Assembly: GCF_030209375.1 (NCBI RefSeq)
Contig: NZ_JARVSC010000009.1
Span: 186,001 to 250,000, forward strand
Direction: 5' to 3'
Length of the DNA stretch: 64,000 nucleotides
Origin: Plantibacter sp. ME-Dv--P-122b
Lineage (GTDB): Bacteria > Actinomycetota > Actinomycetes > Actinomycetales > Microbacteriaceae
This document shows, one piece after another, positions 41,698 to 50,266 of the stretch. How positions within the stretch are numbered: the first letter of the stretch is position 1; every line of letters begins with the position of its first letter. Below the pieces are notes generated by a model. That model ran no database searches, was not told the origin of the DNA, and saw nothing but the letters and a program-made list of their open reading frames with translations. The position numbers and the translations under genes are program-made.

Positions 41698-43356
41698 ATG
41701 CCGCTGTTGGAACATGAAGCCTCCCGGCGCGGCCGACTCCGGGTGTTCGCCCGCGCACAGCTGCCGTTCGCGATCGCTTTCGGCATCGTCGCGGTCCTGG
41801 TCGCGATCGTCCTGCCTGAGCGGTTCTTCACGGTCGCCGTCCTGTCGGGCACCGCTCTCGCGGCGATCAGCACCCTCCTGGCGGGCTTCCTGCCCTGGGA
41901 ACGCTGGCCGACGCACGCGATGGCCGTGGTCGCCGTCCTCGATCTGCTCGCCGTCGCCTGCATCCGGCTCGAGCTCATCAGCGTGGCCCCGGGCGCGAGT
42001 CTCCTCTGCATCTTCCCCGTACTGTGGCTGGCCTTCGGGTTCACCCCGCGGATGATCATCCTGGCCGTCGTCGGCACGCTCTTCATCAGCAGCGCTCCCT
42101 ATGTCCTCCGCGCTCGTACGCCGGAGACCGCCGTGGACTGGCTCAACGTCGCGCTGCTCCCCATGCTCACGATCGGTATCGCGGTCGCCGTGAACATCGG
42201 AGCCCGCCAGCTGAGACGGAGTCGACAGGCCATCCAGGAGCAGGCCGCGCAGCTCGAACGTTCGCTCGCCAGGGCGCTCGACGCGGAGGCGCTCGCCGAG
42301 TCGATCCTCGAGACGGTGGACGCGGGCGTGGCCTTCTACACGGCGGACGGGACCCTGGGTGTCGCCAACGCGCACGCCGCCGACATGGTCGCCGCCGTCG
42401 GCTTCCGGCTCGACACCCCGCCGTACGCCGGGGAACACGTCTTGCAAGCCGACCGTCGGACGCCCATCCCGTTCGACGAGCAGATCATCCCGAGAGCGCT
42501 GCGGGGCGAGTTGCTCTCGAATCATCTCGAATGGGTGGGGGAGGCCGGGCGACAGCGTGCGATCCTCGCCAGCTCCACGCGGGTCATGCGCAACGGCGAC
42601 ACGCACCTGGGAACGGTCATCGTCGCGCACGACGTCACCGAACTCGCCAACGCGATCAACGTCCGAGAGGCGTTCCTGACGACGGTGTCGCACGAGCTGC
42701 GCACACCGCTCACCTCCATCCACGGCTACCTCGAACTGATCATGGACGACGCCGAGGTCGACGCCCCCGGTCTGCTCCCGGCCCTGCGGGTGGTCCAGCG
42801 CAACGCGGTCGCGCTGGAGCGACGGGTGCAGGAACTGCTGACCGCCTCCGACTCGACGGTCCAGATCGAGCCGAGCCGTATCGACCTCACGGACGTCGCC
42901 GCGCGCGCGGTCGAGACGGCGACCGCAGGAGTCCCGGGTCCGGGCGTCCGACTGCACGCAGACGCGGCGGCGGTCGTCTCCGCGGACCCCGAGCAGGTCC
43001 ACCGTGCGATCACGGAGCTCGTCGTCAACGCCGTGAAGTTCACGCCGGCCGATGGGACGGTCGACGTGGTCGTCGAGCCGAGTGCCTCGCACGTCGAGGT
43101 GACCGTCAGCGACACGGGCGTCGGGATGAGCGCCGATGAACTCCGTCAGGCGTTCGACAAGTTCTATCGGGCCGATTACGCCCGGGACCAGGCGGTGCAG
43201 GGTGTGGGTCTCGGACTGCCGGCGGCCCGGACGATCGCCGACGCGCACGGCGGCTCCGTGACCCTGCGGAGCACTCCCGCGAGGGCCGGGGCCCCCGGTG
43301 CGACCGTGGCGACCCTCGTCCTGCCGCTGGAGCCGTCGGTCATCACGTCACGATGA
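41698..43356 (+). CDS. Sensor histidine kinase
   Basis: A 552-aa membrane kinase. Five to six hydrophobic helices fill residues 20-170, then a coiled region, a PAS-like domain (about 195-320, ETVDAGVAFYTADGTLGVANAHAADMV), the dimerisation/phospho-acceptor segment SHELRTPLTSIHGYLEL with His332, and an HATPase domain with Asn444 (ELVVNAVKFTP), DTGVGM and a G2-like GVGLGLPAAR. All catalytic features are intact. No response regulator is adjacent, so it is an orphan here; its partner must lie elsewhere. Confidence 0.92.
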   Translation: MPLLEHEASRRGRLRVFARAQLPFAIAFGIVAVLVAIVLPERFFTVAVLSGTALAAISTLLAGFLPWERWPTHAMAVVAVLDLLAVACIRLELISVAPGASLLCIFPVLWLAFGFTPRMIILAVVGTLFISSAPYVLRARTPETAVDWLNVALLPMLTIGIAVAVNIGARQLRRSRQAIQEQAAQLERSLARALDAEALAESILETVDAGVAFYTADGTLGVANAHAADMVAAVGFRLDTPPYAGEHVLQADRRTPIPFDEQIIPRALRGELLSNHLEWVGEAGRQRAILASSTRVMRNGDTHLGTVIVAHDVTELANAINVREAFLTTVSHELRTPLTSIHGYLELIMDDAEVDAPGLLPALRVVQRNAVALERRVQELLTASDSTVQIEPSRIDLTDVAARAVETATAGVPGPGVRLHADAAAVVSADPEQVHRAITELVVNAVKFTPADGTVDVVVEPSASHVEVTVSDTGVGMSADELRQAFDKFYRADYARDQAVQGVGLGLPAARTIADAHGGSVTLRSTPARAGAPGATVATLVLPLEPSVITSR

Positions 43357-43370
43357 CGCGAACGCTCGCT

Positions 43371-43388
43371 CCGTCAGTCTGCTGACGG
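43371..43388. terminator. Short hairpin between convergent genes
   Basis: CCGTCAG and CTGACGG form a 7-bp stem with a TCTG loop, between the convergent kinase and GNAT genes and overlapping the GNAT stop. Weak on its own. Confidence 0.35.
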
Positions 43389-44036
43389 CTCACCGAGGAG
43401 CGCCGATCGTGCCGCGTCGAGGCCGGTGACCTCGGCGGTCCAGTCGGGCCGTACGAACTCGTCGCGGTGCAGCCGGAGACCCTGCGACTCGACGAGCTCG
43501 CCTGGCCGCCCGATGAAGCGTTGCAGGCCGTTGTCCCGATAGCCGAGTCGACGCGAGACGCCGAGCGATGCGCCGTTCCAGACGGCCGCGTCCGACACCG
43601 CGACCTGCGCGTCGAGGTGGTCGAAGGCGAACTGGAGCATGCCCGCCCGCATCTCGATGCCGAGCCCCTTGCCCTGCTGTGCCTGCGTCAACCAAGAACC
43701 GCTCCCGACCGTCCGCGTGACGGCGAAGTCGCGGGCGCCGATGTCCTGCAGACCGATCGGCGTCCCGTCCAGGAGGATCGCGAGGTTGAGCGTCCAGGAC
43801 GATGGTGTCGCGCCCGCTCGCTGGGTCCAGAGGTGCCGGGCTGTCTCTCGGATGAGCTGTTCGCGCGGCTGGTCGGTCCACGGCGTGGAGAACGGCATGA
43901 CGGCGGGATCATGGACGCCGGCGAGGGCGGCCTCGATCAATCCGGGGAGGTCCTCGTCGCGCACGAGGCGCAGGACGAGTCGCGGTGTGCGGATCTCCAG
44001 GCCGAACAGCGGCCAGACGTCGGTGAGGCTGAGCAT
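43374..44036 (-). CDS. GNAT-family N-acetyltransferase (RimJ-like)
   Basis: A 220-aa acetyltransferase of the larger RimJ/RimL plan: LEIRTPRLVLRLVRDEDLPGLIEAA at the N-terminus, FAVTRTVGSGSWLTQAQQGKGLGIEMRAGMLQFAFDHL with the acetyl-CoA loop (QGKGLG), and NGASLGVSRRLGYRDNGLQRF. ATG 44036 chosen; TACCGT (44043-44048, minus strand) lies 6 nt upstream, so probably leaderless. Substrate unknown: protein N-termini or small amines. Confidence 0.9.
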   Translation of the reverse strand: MLSLTDVWPLFGLEIRTPRLVLRLVRDEDLPGLIEAALAGVHDPAVMPFSTPWTDQPREQLIRETARHLWTQRAGATPSSWTLNLAILLDGTPIGLQDIGARDFAVTRTVGSGSWLTQAQQGKGLGIEMRAGMLQFAFDHLDAQVAVSDAAVWNGASLGVSRRLGYRDNGLQRFIGRPGELVESQGLRLHRDEFVRPDWTAEVTGLDAARSALLGEPSAD

Positions 44037-44171
44037 CGTGCCACGGTATCGCCTCGGGCTGTAGCCGGTCGAGGCCGCCCTGTCGAGCCGGGGGTGTGGC
44101 GGGCGGCTTCCGTGACACACTCGACGCGCCGCGGGATCGCGGCCCGGTTCGACGATGAGAAGGGCTCCACG

Positions 44172-45161
44172 ATGAAGTACACGCACCTCGGCCGCACGGG
44201 GACGACGGTCTCCCGGATCGTGCTCGGCACCATGAACTTCGGCGACCGGACCAGCGAGGAGGACTCGTTCGCGATCATGGACCGGGCGTTCGACCTCGGC
44301 GTCAACTTCTTCGACACGGCGAACGCGTATGGCGGCAGCGCCGGTCGCGGAGCGACGGAGGAGATCATCGGCCGGTGGTTCGCAGCCCGCCCCGGCGTCC
44401 GTGACGACATCGTCCTGGCGACGAAGGTCCACTCGCCCATGGCCGCCCCGAACGACGACGGCTCGGATGTCGTGAACGCCCGTGGCGCGTCGGCTTGGCA
44501 GGTGCGTCGTGAGGCGATCGCGTCGCTCGAGCGCCTGCAGACGGACCGGATCGACCTGTATCAGTTCCACCACATCGACCGGCACATCTCCTGGCAGGAG
44601 CTCTGGCAGGCGATGGAGGTGCTCGTCGCGCGGGGCGAGGTCGTCTACACGGGTAGCTCGAACTTCGCCGCCTGGAACATCGCGCAGGCGAACGAGGTGG
44701 CGTCACAGCGACACTTCCTCGGCCTCGTCAGCGAGCAGTCGCTCTACAACCTCGCGCAGCGCTCGATCGAACTCGAGGTCATCCCGGCCGCACAGCACTA
44801 CGGGCTCGGCATCCTGCCCTGGTCGCCGTTGTCCGGCGGCCTCTTGAGTGGAGGCTCCTCCGACAAGCGCGCGCGGTCGGGCGAGTCCCGCATCACCGAA
44901 GCCCGTGCCAAGCAGCAGGACCAGCTCGACGCCTACGACCGTTTCGCGGCGGAGCGTGGCTGGACCTCGGCGTCGCTCGGTCTCGCGTGGCTCCTGCATC
45001 AGCCCGGCGTCACCGGCCCGATCATCGGACCGCGCACGATCGAGCAGCTGGAGTCCGCCGTCGCAGCAGTCGACATCGAACTGAGCGCCGACGACCTCAC
45101 CGCCCTCGACGAGCTCTTCCCCGGCCCCGGTGGCCAGGCTCCGGAGGCCTACGCCTGGTAG
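44172..45161 (+). CDS. Aldo/keto reductase
   Basis: A 329-aa NADPH-dependent oxidoreductase of the YghZ/Kv-beta-like AKR group. The catalytic tetrad can be read as Asp (NFFDTANAYGGS, with Tyr), Lys in ATKVHSPM and His in DLYQFHHID. Later LPWSPLSGGLLSG and the C-terminal IIGPRTIEQLE are family marks. GAGAAGGG precedes the ATG. It ends 13 nt into the convergent reductase gene. Substrate unknown. Confidence 0.92.
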   Translation: MKYTHLGRTGTTVSRIVLGTMNFGDRTSEEDSFAIMDRAFDLGVNFFDTANAYGGSAGRGATEEIIGRWFAARPGVRDDIVLATKVHSPMAAPNDDGSDVVNARGASAWQVRREAIASLERLQTDRIDLYQFHHIDRHISWQELWQAMEVLVARGEVVYTGSSNFAAWNIAQANEVASQRHFLGLVSEQSLYNLAQRSIELEVIPAAQHYGLGILPWSPLSGGLLSGGSSDKRARSGESRITEARAKQQDQLDAYDRFAAERGWTSASLGLAWLLHQPGVTGPIIGPRTIEQLESAVAAVDIELSADDLTALDELFPGPGGQAPEAYAW

Positions 45162-45877
45162 GCGCGTGCGATGCGGCCGACCGCCTCGGTGATGGTGGTC
45201 GGCCCGTTGTTCAGTTCCAGGATCCGCCGGCTGATGGCCGGTTCGAGGATGAGCGCTTCGAGAACGGCGGCCACGTCGTCGCGCGCGATCTCGTCGTGGA
45301 ACTCAGCGGGCCCCAGGGCGACCGTTCCCTGGCCCGGGCCGTCGGTCAGCAGGGACGGGCGGAGGATGACCCAGTCGATCGGCTGGCGGGTGAGCGCGAT
45401 CTCCGCCCGCTTCTTGACGGCGAAGTAGTGCTCTTCGTCGTCGCTCAGCTGCCGCTCGCGCCAGGCCTCCGGCATGACGGAGAGCAGGATCAGGCGCTTC
45501 CTCGGCGTCGTGGCGACCGAGTCCGACACGCGCCGGAGCGCCGCGTCGTCGATGTCGTCCGTCACGCTCTGGGCTCCGGCGTTCGACCCTGCCGCGAAGA
45601 CGACGACGTCCGAGTCCGAGATCATCGCGGTGATATCGCTCGTGGTCGCGGCACCGAGCTCTCCCGTGACGGTCGTCATGCCCTCGGCTTCGAGCGCGCT
45701 GTCCGGCAGCGACGACCGCGAGAGGCCTGAGACGATGGCCCCTCTGGTGCGGAGCCTGGTCGCCAGGAGTCGGCCGACTCTGCCCGTGATCCCGAAGATG
45801 AAGACGCGCATGGTGGGTGCGGCTGAATCGTCGAGGCATGCGCGCTCCGTCGCGGCGGTGGTGTCTCGTGACGTCAT
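45149..45877 (-). CDS. NAD(P)-binding (NmrA/SDR-like) oxidoreductase
   Basis: A 242-aa atypical short-chain dehydrogenase, similar to NAD(P)H-binding proteins of the NmrA/YwnB type. The nucleotide motif is FIFGITGRVGRLLATRL (29-45); later VVFAAGSNAGAQ and VILRPSLLTDGPGQG. The usual Tyr-x3-Lys appears as YFAVKKRAE. ATG 45877 chosen because GAGAGGA precedes it; the internal ATG at 45811 would remove 22 residues. It overlaps the convergent AKR stop by 13 nt and diverges from a TetR gene, which should control it. Confidence 0.85.
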   Translation of the reverse strand: MTSRDTTAATERACLDDSAAPTMRVFIFGITGRVGRLLATRLRTRGAIVSGLSRSSLPDSALEAEGMTTVTGELGAATTSDITAMISDSDVVVFAAGSNAGAQSVTDDIDDAALRRVSDSVATTPRKRLILLSVMPEAWRERQLSDDEEHYFAVKKRAEIALTRQPIDWVILRPSLLTDGPGQGTVALGPAEFHDEIARDDVAAVLEALILEPAISRRILELNNGPTTITEAVGRIARAYQA

Positions 45878-45901
45878 GGTTGATCCTCTCGATCCATTAC
45901 T

Positions 45902-45926
45902 TACCGATAGTAACTTACTAAAGGTA
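45902..45926. promoter_or_regulatory. 25-bp palindromic TetR operator
   Basis: Arms TACC-nnn-AGTAA and TTACT-nnn-GGTA are symmetric about a central C (45914). It lies 2 nt upstream of the TAGGAT -10 (45929-45934) of the TetR gene and between the divergent start codons, so the bound repressor would cover the -35 region of both genes. Confidence 0.75.
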
Positions 45927-45940
45927 GATAGGATCGAGGG

Positions 45941-46576
45941 ATGGAAGCCACCGTGGACAACAGTCTGAGGTCTGCGCCGAGGCGTCGCCTCTCGTGGGAC
46001 GCACGGCACGCGCAGTTGCTCGACGCGTTCCGCGACCTTCTCCGCACGCATGACCTGTCGGACGTCACGCTGGCGCGAGTGGCCGCGCACGCCGGCGTGA
46101 CGAAGCCCGTGGCCTACGACCACTTCGGCGATCTGTCGGGCTTGCTGTCCGAGGTCTACCGAGCCTTCGAATCCCATCAGCGGGATGCCCTGGTGGCGGC
46201 GCTCGCGCGTGCACCGCAGGATCTCACCGCCGTCGCGGACCTGGTCGCCGAGGCCTACATCGGCTGCTGCATCGCGGAAGGGATGGAGCTTGCAGCCGTC
46301 GTGTCCGCACTTCGCGGATCGACGACCTTGAGTGCCCTGCGGTCGGAGGCGGAGCTGGCGTATCTCGAGATCTGTCGCGAGGCGCTGGAACCATGGACCG
46401 GCGCAATCGACCCGGCGCCGTTGAGTGCCGTCCCTGGCGCCGGGGACGCCCTCGCCCGAAGCGTCCTGTCCGGGGCCCTCTCGACTGCTCAGGCCTGCGC
46501 GACCCTCGCAGCGGTGGTTCGGGCCGCCGCGTCGGCCTCGGCCGTTCCGGGTGCGACTCGAGAGCTCGGCACCTGA
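45941..46576 (+). CDS. TetR-family transcriptional regulator
   Basis: A 211-aa repressor. HTH about residues 40-63 (DVTLARVAAHAGVTKPVAYDHF) followed by an all-helical ligand domain. The ATG follows TAGGAT by 6 nt (leaderless). It diverges from the SDR-like reductase at 45149 and shares a palindromic operator with it; the ligand may be a reactive carbonyl or quinone (inference). Confidence 0.92.
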   Translation: MEATVDNSLRSAPRRRLSWDARHAQLLDAFRDLLRTHDLSDVTLARVAAHAGVTKPVAYDHFGDLSGLLSEVYRAFESHQRDALVAALARAPQDLTAVADLVAEAYIGCCIAEGMELAAVVSALRGSTTLSALRSEAELAYLEICREALEPWTGAIDPAPLSAVPGAGDALARSVLSGALSTAQACATLAAVVRAAASASAVPGATRELGT

Positions 46577-46608
46577 GCGGCGGCTTCCTCAGCGTGGGCT
46601 GCCCCCGT

Positions 46609-46614
46609 TATGGT
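46609..46614 (+). promoter_or_regulatory. -10 hexamer of a leaderless gene
   Basis: TATGGT is followed by 6 nt and then the ATG at 46621. Confidence 0.4.
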
Positions 46615-46620
46615 TGCTCC

Positions 46621-46773
46621 ATGGCCCGCGCACCCTGGAATCGACCCGGCGAATCTCCACAGACGCGGCGGCTTCGCATCGCGATGTTCTGGACCGCCGT
46701 CGTCCTTGTCGTGGCATTCGTCGCCATCCTCGTGTACTTCGTCGTGCGATCGGCTGAGATCGCCGGTCTGTGA
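46621..46773 (+). CDS. Small single-pass membrane protein
   Basis: A 50-aa protein with a basic N-terminal head (MARAPWNRPGESPQTRRLR) and one membrane helix (about 20-44). The TATGGT hexamer 6 nt upstream supports this start over the long in-phase extension. No known family recognised; too small for a confident role. Confidence 0.55.
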   Translation: MARAPWNRPGESPQTRRLRIAMFWTAVVLVVAFVAILVYFVVRSAEIAGL

Positions 46774-46863
46774 GGGCGGCTCGCGGCGAGCCGCTCGGGC
46801 TCGATCCGACAACGGCCTCTTCGCTGTCGCGGCCCTCGGGGGCCTTCCCGGAGACGGGGTCGG

Positions 46864-47322
46864 TCACCGCCCCTTGGGGAAGCAGATCGAGCGCAGCTCG
46901 GGTGCCAGGTTCTCCCACTGCCAGGCGCGCTCAGTTTCCAGAGCGGCCTTACCGTCTCCGTTGAGGCCCACGGCTCTCGCCGCGTAGGTCGCGGCGTGCG
47001 GAGCGTGGTCGAACATGTGGGCTACCGCGCATGCCTGACCGGCTGCGCGAGCAGCAGCGACGGCCGCGGTTGCTCCGCCTTCGGTCGCATCTCGCGCGGC
47101 CGCATGTGCTGCAAATGCGGCGGTGCGGCACGCCGTCATCGGAAGTTCACCGCGCTCCCATGCTCGGAGTGCCGCGATCGCTGCACGTGGTCGATCGTCG
47201 CCGGGGCGCTGTTCTTCGAAGATCGGCAGGGCTCGCTCTGCGCAGTTCGCCGCCCACAGTGCGATCGCGTGATGAATCGGCGGCTCAGGGTTCGCCCACG
47301 TCGGTTTGGTCTCCTCGCTCAC
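46864..47322 (-). CDS. Ala-rich protein, Imm-5-like
   Basis: A 152-aa helical, Ala-rich protein. The pattern LWAANCAERALPIFEEQRPGDDRPRAAIAALRAWERGEL followed by repeated AAFAAHAAARDA, AAVAAARAAGQACAVAHMFDHA and AATYAARAVG resembles the Imm-5-like group of putative immunity proteins. The toxin partner expected in that reading is not seen here. GTG start with GAGGAG upstream. Moderately confident in family, unsure of function. Confidence 0.65.
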   Translation of the reverse strand: MSEETKPTWANPEPPIHHAIALWAANCAERALPIFEEQRPGDDRPRAAIAALRAWERGELPMTACRTAAFAAHAAARDATEGGATAAVAAARAAGQACAVAHMFDHAPHAATYAARAVGLNGDGKAALETERAWQWENLAPELRSICFPKGR

Positions 47323-47539
47323 TCCTCGATCGTCTCAGGGATCGAGCCGACAAAGATCGGCCCGACGCAGGTTGTGTCGAAAGGGTGCGCGCGTACGTCA
47401 TGGAAGTGGCCCGGAAATCATGGTGGTCTCAACTGGTCACGCGCCACCCAGAATCGATCTAGGGGTTCGTGTGTTCACGAAGGTCCAGGTCAACGCTTTC
47501 TGGAACGAGTGGAAGGCCGGACAGTCTCGCTGCGGGTGG

Positions 47540-48001
47540 TCAGAACCCGAACGTGAGGACCGCTGACCTGCGCCCCTCGCGCAAGGCGTCCAGTGCGAGC
47601 CGCTCGTGAGCGGGCAGGTTGAGCGGTAGGTCGTCGAGGCGAAACCACGACAGTTCTGCGCACTTGGTTGGTTCTCGGATCAGTGGTTCGCCACCCCAGA
47701 CGTCGCAGACGAAGAACCAGTCGACGCGCTGTTCCATCGGGTTCGCTGTTCCATCGGTGCGCTGCATGACACCCACGGCCGATAGTGCCTCGGGTGCCAC
47801 GCGGACGCCAAGTTCTTCCGTCGCCTCGCGGATTGCGGCAGACGTCGCAGTTTCACCAAGTTCCACATGACCGGCGGCACCCGCTGACCAACAATCGTCC
47901 ATGTAGCCGGTGTTCTGCCGTCGTTGCAACAGGACCGATCGATCGCGGCGCAGGAAGACATACGACGCGGGAACAACGGAGAAGTGGCTCATAGGAGTCA
48001 A
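47540..48001 (-). CDS. Nudix hydrolase
   Basis: A 153-aa Nudix protein. Box at residues 44-65 (GHVELGET and REATEELG). The first ATG gives MTPMSHFSVVPASYVFLRR; an internal ATG (47989) is equally plausible. Aromatic residues CWSAGAAGHVELGE and the DWFFVCDVW segment match the small-molecule/nucleotide pyrophosphatase type. Substrate unknown. Confidence 0.86.
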   Translation of the reverse strand: MTPMSHFSVVPASYVFLRRDRSVLLQRRQNTGYMDDCWSAGAAGHVELGETATSAAIREATEELGVRVAPEALSAVGVMQRTDGTANPMEQRVDWFFVCDVWGGEPLIREPTKCAELSWFRLDDLPLNLPAHERLALDALREGRRSAVLTFGF

Positions 48002-48156
48002 ACCCTATGCCGCATAGCCGCCATAGACGATGGTTCCCGGGAACCTTTCCGCGCTCGTTGCGTTCGAACGACCGCACGCTGTCCCGTGTCGAATCCACGG
48101 CGTGGGACAGGGCCCTGGAAGACTCCCGGCGATAGACGTCCACTGACCACCCGGGC

Positions 48157-48669
48157 ATGATGGCTTCGATGAGGCTGCAACTCACGTCCACGGATGACTT
48201 CACCACGCTTCGTCGCCTGTTCGATGATCCTTCCTTCCACGGGTGGGGAGGTCCGGGACGGCTGTCCGACGAACTCATCCGCACCAAGTACCTGGGGGCG
48301 CGACTGCCCGACGTCGAGTGCTACCTCGTCCTCGTCGAGGAGCAGGCGGTCGGACTCGTTCAGCTGTACGTGGACGGGGCTGGCGTCGGTGGGATCGACC
48401 TCATTTTGTCGCCCTCCGCGCGAGGCCAAGGCACCGGTCGTCGGGTGGTCGAGGCCATGCTCTCCCGCGCGCGAGCCAGGAACATCGCTCGACTCACCGT
48501 CGACCCGGAGGTCGGGAACGAGCGCGGCGTCCGGTTCTGGCGAGCCGTCGGGTTCGAGCCACGTCAGACGGTCACCGACCACGCTGGACGAGCGCCCTAT
48601 GTGGTGCTGTCGCGCGGCACCGAGGCGGCAGCGATCGGCTGCTGCAGTTCCGTGACCCAGTCGGACTGA
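48157..48669 (+). CDS. GNAT-family N-acetyltransferase
   Basis: A 170-aa acetyltransferase similar in plan to AAC(6')-type enzymes: LQLTSTDDFTTLRRLFDDPSFHGWGG, then VGGIDLILSPSARGQGTGRRVVEAML with the acetyl-CoA loop, and NERGVRFWRAVGFEPRQT. The last 24 codons overlap the 3' end of the convergent MerR gene (48597-48669). Substrate unknown; aminoglycoside or peptide amines possible. Confidence 0.87.
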   Translation: MMASMRLQLTSTDDFTTLRRLFDDPSFHGWGGPGRLSDELIRTKYLGARLPDVECYLVLVEEQAVGLVQLYVDGAGVGGIDLILSPSARGQGTGRRVVEAMLSRARARNIARLTVDPEVGNERGVRFWRAVGFEPRQTVTDHAGRAPYVVLSRGTEAAAIGCCSSVTQSD

Positions 48670-49424
48670 TCCTCCGACACCGCCCGCACGTACAGCTCCC
48701 GGCAGGGCCCCGACGGCACGAACCCCCGGGCGATGATCTCGGCGTGGATCGACTGCCAGCTCTCGGCGATCCGGTCCATCGACCCGAGATGGATGCCGCA
48801 GATCGCCAGGTGCTCGGCCGGCAGCTCGACGACCTCGAAGCCTTCACGGGCCGCGCCGTTGTAGGCGTAACCGACGACGACTTCGGTGCCGTCCTCGCTC
48901 GCGCTGTACTGCGCGATCGGCGTGGTCAGCGAACCGCTCTCGTCGCCGATGATGGACGCGACCGCGTCGAACGAGGGTCCGACGAAGTCCGCGATGTCCG
49001 GCTGGGAGGGGACGACGCCACGACGGGCGGCCAGGCGAACGGCGGGCAGGGGCTTCTCGATGATCTCGATCTCTGACATGTGATGCTCTCTTTCGATGAG
49101 GTGGAGCCGCCGTTCCACATCGACGAGTCGTGCGGCCGCGACGCGATGCTCTCGTTCGACCTCGGCTCGACGCACCTGCAACAACCGGGCGATGCGCGCA
49201 GCATCCACCCCTTGGTCGAGGATCAGGGCGACGTCCTCGAGACCGAAGCCGAGATGGCGAAGCGCCACGATCCGATGCAGTCGTTCCAACTGCGAAGGAT
49301 CGTACGAGCGGTAACCGCTGGACTCGTCCACCTGGGCAGGCACGAGCAGACCTGCGGTGTCCCAATGCCGGAGCATCCGGTGGGTCACCTGGCCGATCTG
49401 CGCGAACGCTCCGATGGACAACAT
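48597..49424 (-). CDS. MerR-family regulator with GyrI-like effector domain
   Basis: A 275-aa BmrR/TipA-like regulator. The winged HTH is SIGAFAQIGQVTHRMLRHWDTAGLL (2-27), followed by a helical linker (about 75-115) and a GyrI-like small-molecule binding domain (120-270, HHMSEIEIIEKPLPAVRLAARR and later CRELYVRAVSED). Likely senses a hydrophobic or cationic drug. No efflux gene is adjacent. Overlaps the convergent GNAT gene by 73 nt. Confidence 0.9.
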   Translation of the reverse strand: MLSIGAFAQIGQVTHRMLRHWDTAGLLVPAQVDESSGYRSYDPSQLERLHRIVALRHLGFGLEDVALILDQGVDAARIARLLQVRRAEVEREHRVAAARLVDVERRLHLIEREHHMSEIEIIEKPLPAVRLAARRGVVPSQPDIADFVGPSFDAVASIIGDESGSLTTPIAQYSASEDGTEVVVGYAYNGAAREGFEVVELPAEHLAICGIHLGSMDRIAESWQSIHAEIIARGFVPSGPCRELYVRAVSEDQSDWVTELQQPIAAASVPRDSTT

Positions 49425-49596
49425 GTCTCAGTTCTCCCTCCTCACACGGTGTCAGAGTCAAGCATCTCGATCACTCCACCGTGAGCACCCGGTGGGGAAT
49501 CATCAGCATGCTCCTTCGCCGCCGGGATACGCGCCATGGAGCCACCGCGGAATACGGCCTCGCGGACGAGCTCAAAGCGTCGGCGGTGGAGAAATC

Positions 49597-50079
49597 CTAG
49601 TTCCCGCTGATGACGCTCACCGCTTGCAGGCCGACGACGATGGCATTGACCGGTACGGCGATGATGAGCACGACGACTGCGCCGATGACGGCGATGATCG
49701 AGTGTCGAGGCGTCCGCTTGTGGACCTGCGCCTGCAGGATGAGCACGACGATGGGCGAACCGATAGCGATCGCGGCGCCGAGCACGAACCCGCCGAGCGT
49801 TCCGACCCCGCTGAGCCGGTCCTCGGATGGACCGAACTCGCCCTGCAGCGCGAACGAGAGTTGGACGAGCCAGCTCACGATCAGCAGCCCGAACAGGAGC
49901 AGCGTGACTCCGACGCCGGTCGCGCGCCCGGTGACCGGTCCGTCCTGGTCGGCCGCTCCGGTTTCGGCGGCTGACACGGATCCGGGGTCCGACACGGTTG
50001 GCTTCGTGGCTGAACTCGGCCCTGGCGGCGGTTCGACCGGCGGCCGCAGTCCGTCTCCGGTGCTCGGTTCGTCGCTCAC
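49597..50079 (-). CDS. Hypothetical membrane protein
   Basis: A 160-aa protein with a Pro/Ser-rich hydrophilic N-terminus (1-52, EPSTGDGLRPPVEPPPGPSS) and three hydrophobic helices (about 55-78, 92-115 and 127-152). GTG start. Actinobacterial Pro-rich small membrane proteins of this plan are common and uncharacterised. No domain recognised. Confidence 0.6.
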   Translation of the reverse strand: MSDEPSTGDGLRPPVEPPPGPSSATKPTVSDPGSVSAAETGAADQDGPVTGRATGVGVTLLLFGLLIVSWLVQLSFALQGEFGPSEDRLSGVGTLGGFVLGAAIAIGSPIVVLILQAQVHKRTPRHSIIAVIGAVVVLIIAVPVNAIVVGLQAVSVISGN

Positions 50080-50266
50080 TGCTCGCCCCTCATCACTCGA
50101 TCTGACGCCGCGGTTCCGGCATCCTCGCCAGCCTATTGGTCGACCGTTCGTCGACCGCGCTCAGTGGCGGGTGCGGGGACGGGGTTCCGCATCGGCGCCG
50201 GAAACGCCGCGAGCTCTCGCGGGGCGTGTTCGAGCGGACTCGCATGCCTCGAGTGGCGCGAACGGG

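Noticed and set aside
41350-43248. Minus-strand frame of 632 codons opposite the histidine kinase
   Set aside because: Antisense shadow of a gene with intact catalytic motifs.
46774-46863. A gene in the short gap before the Imm-5-like gene
   Set aside because: No start codon with support and no protein-like pattern on either strand.
47323-47539. A small gene between the Imm-5-like and Nudix genes
   Set aside because: Short open frames exist on the plus strand but none has an RBS, a -10 at the right distance or a recognisable product.
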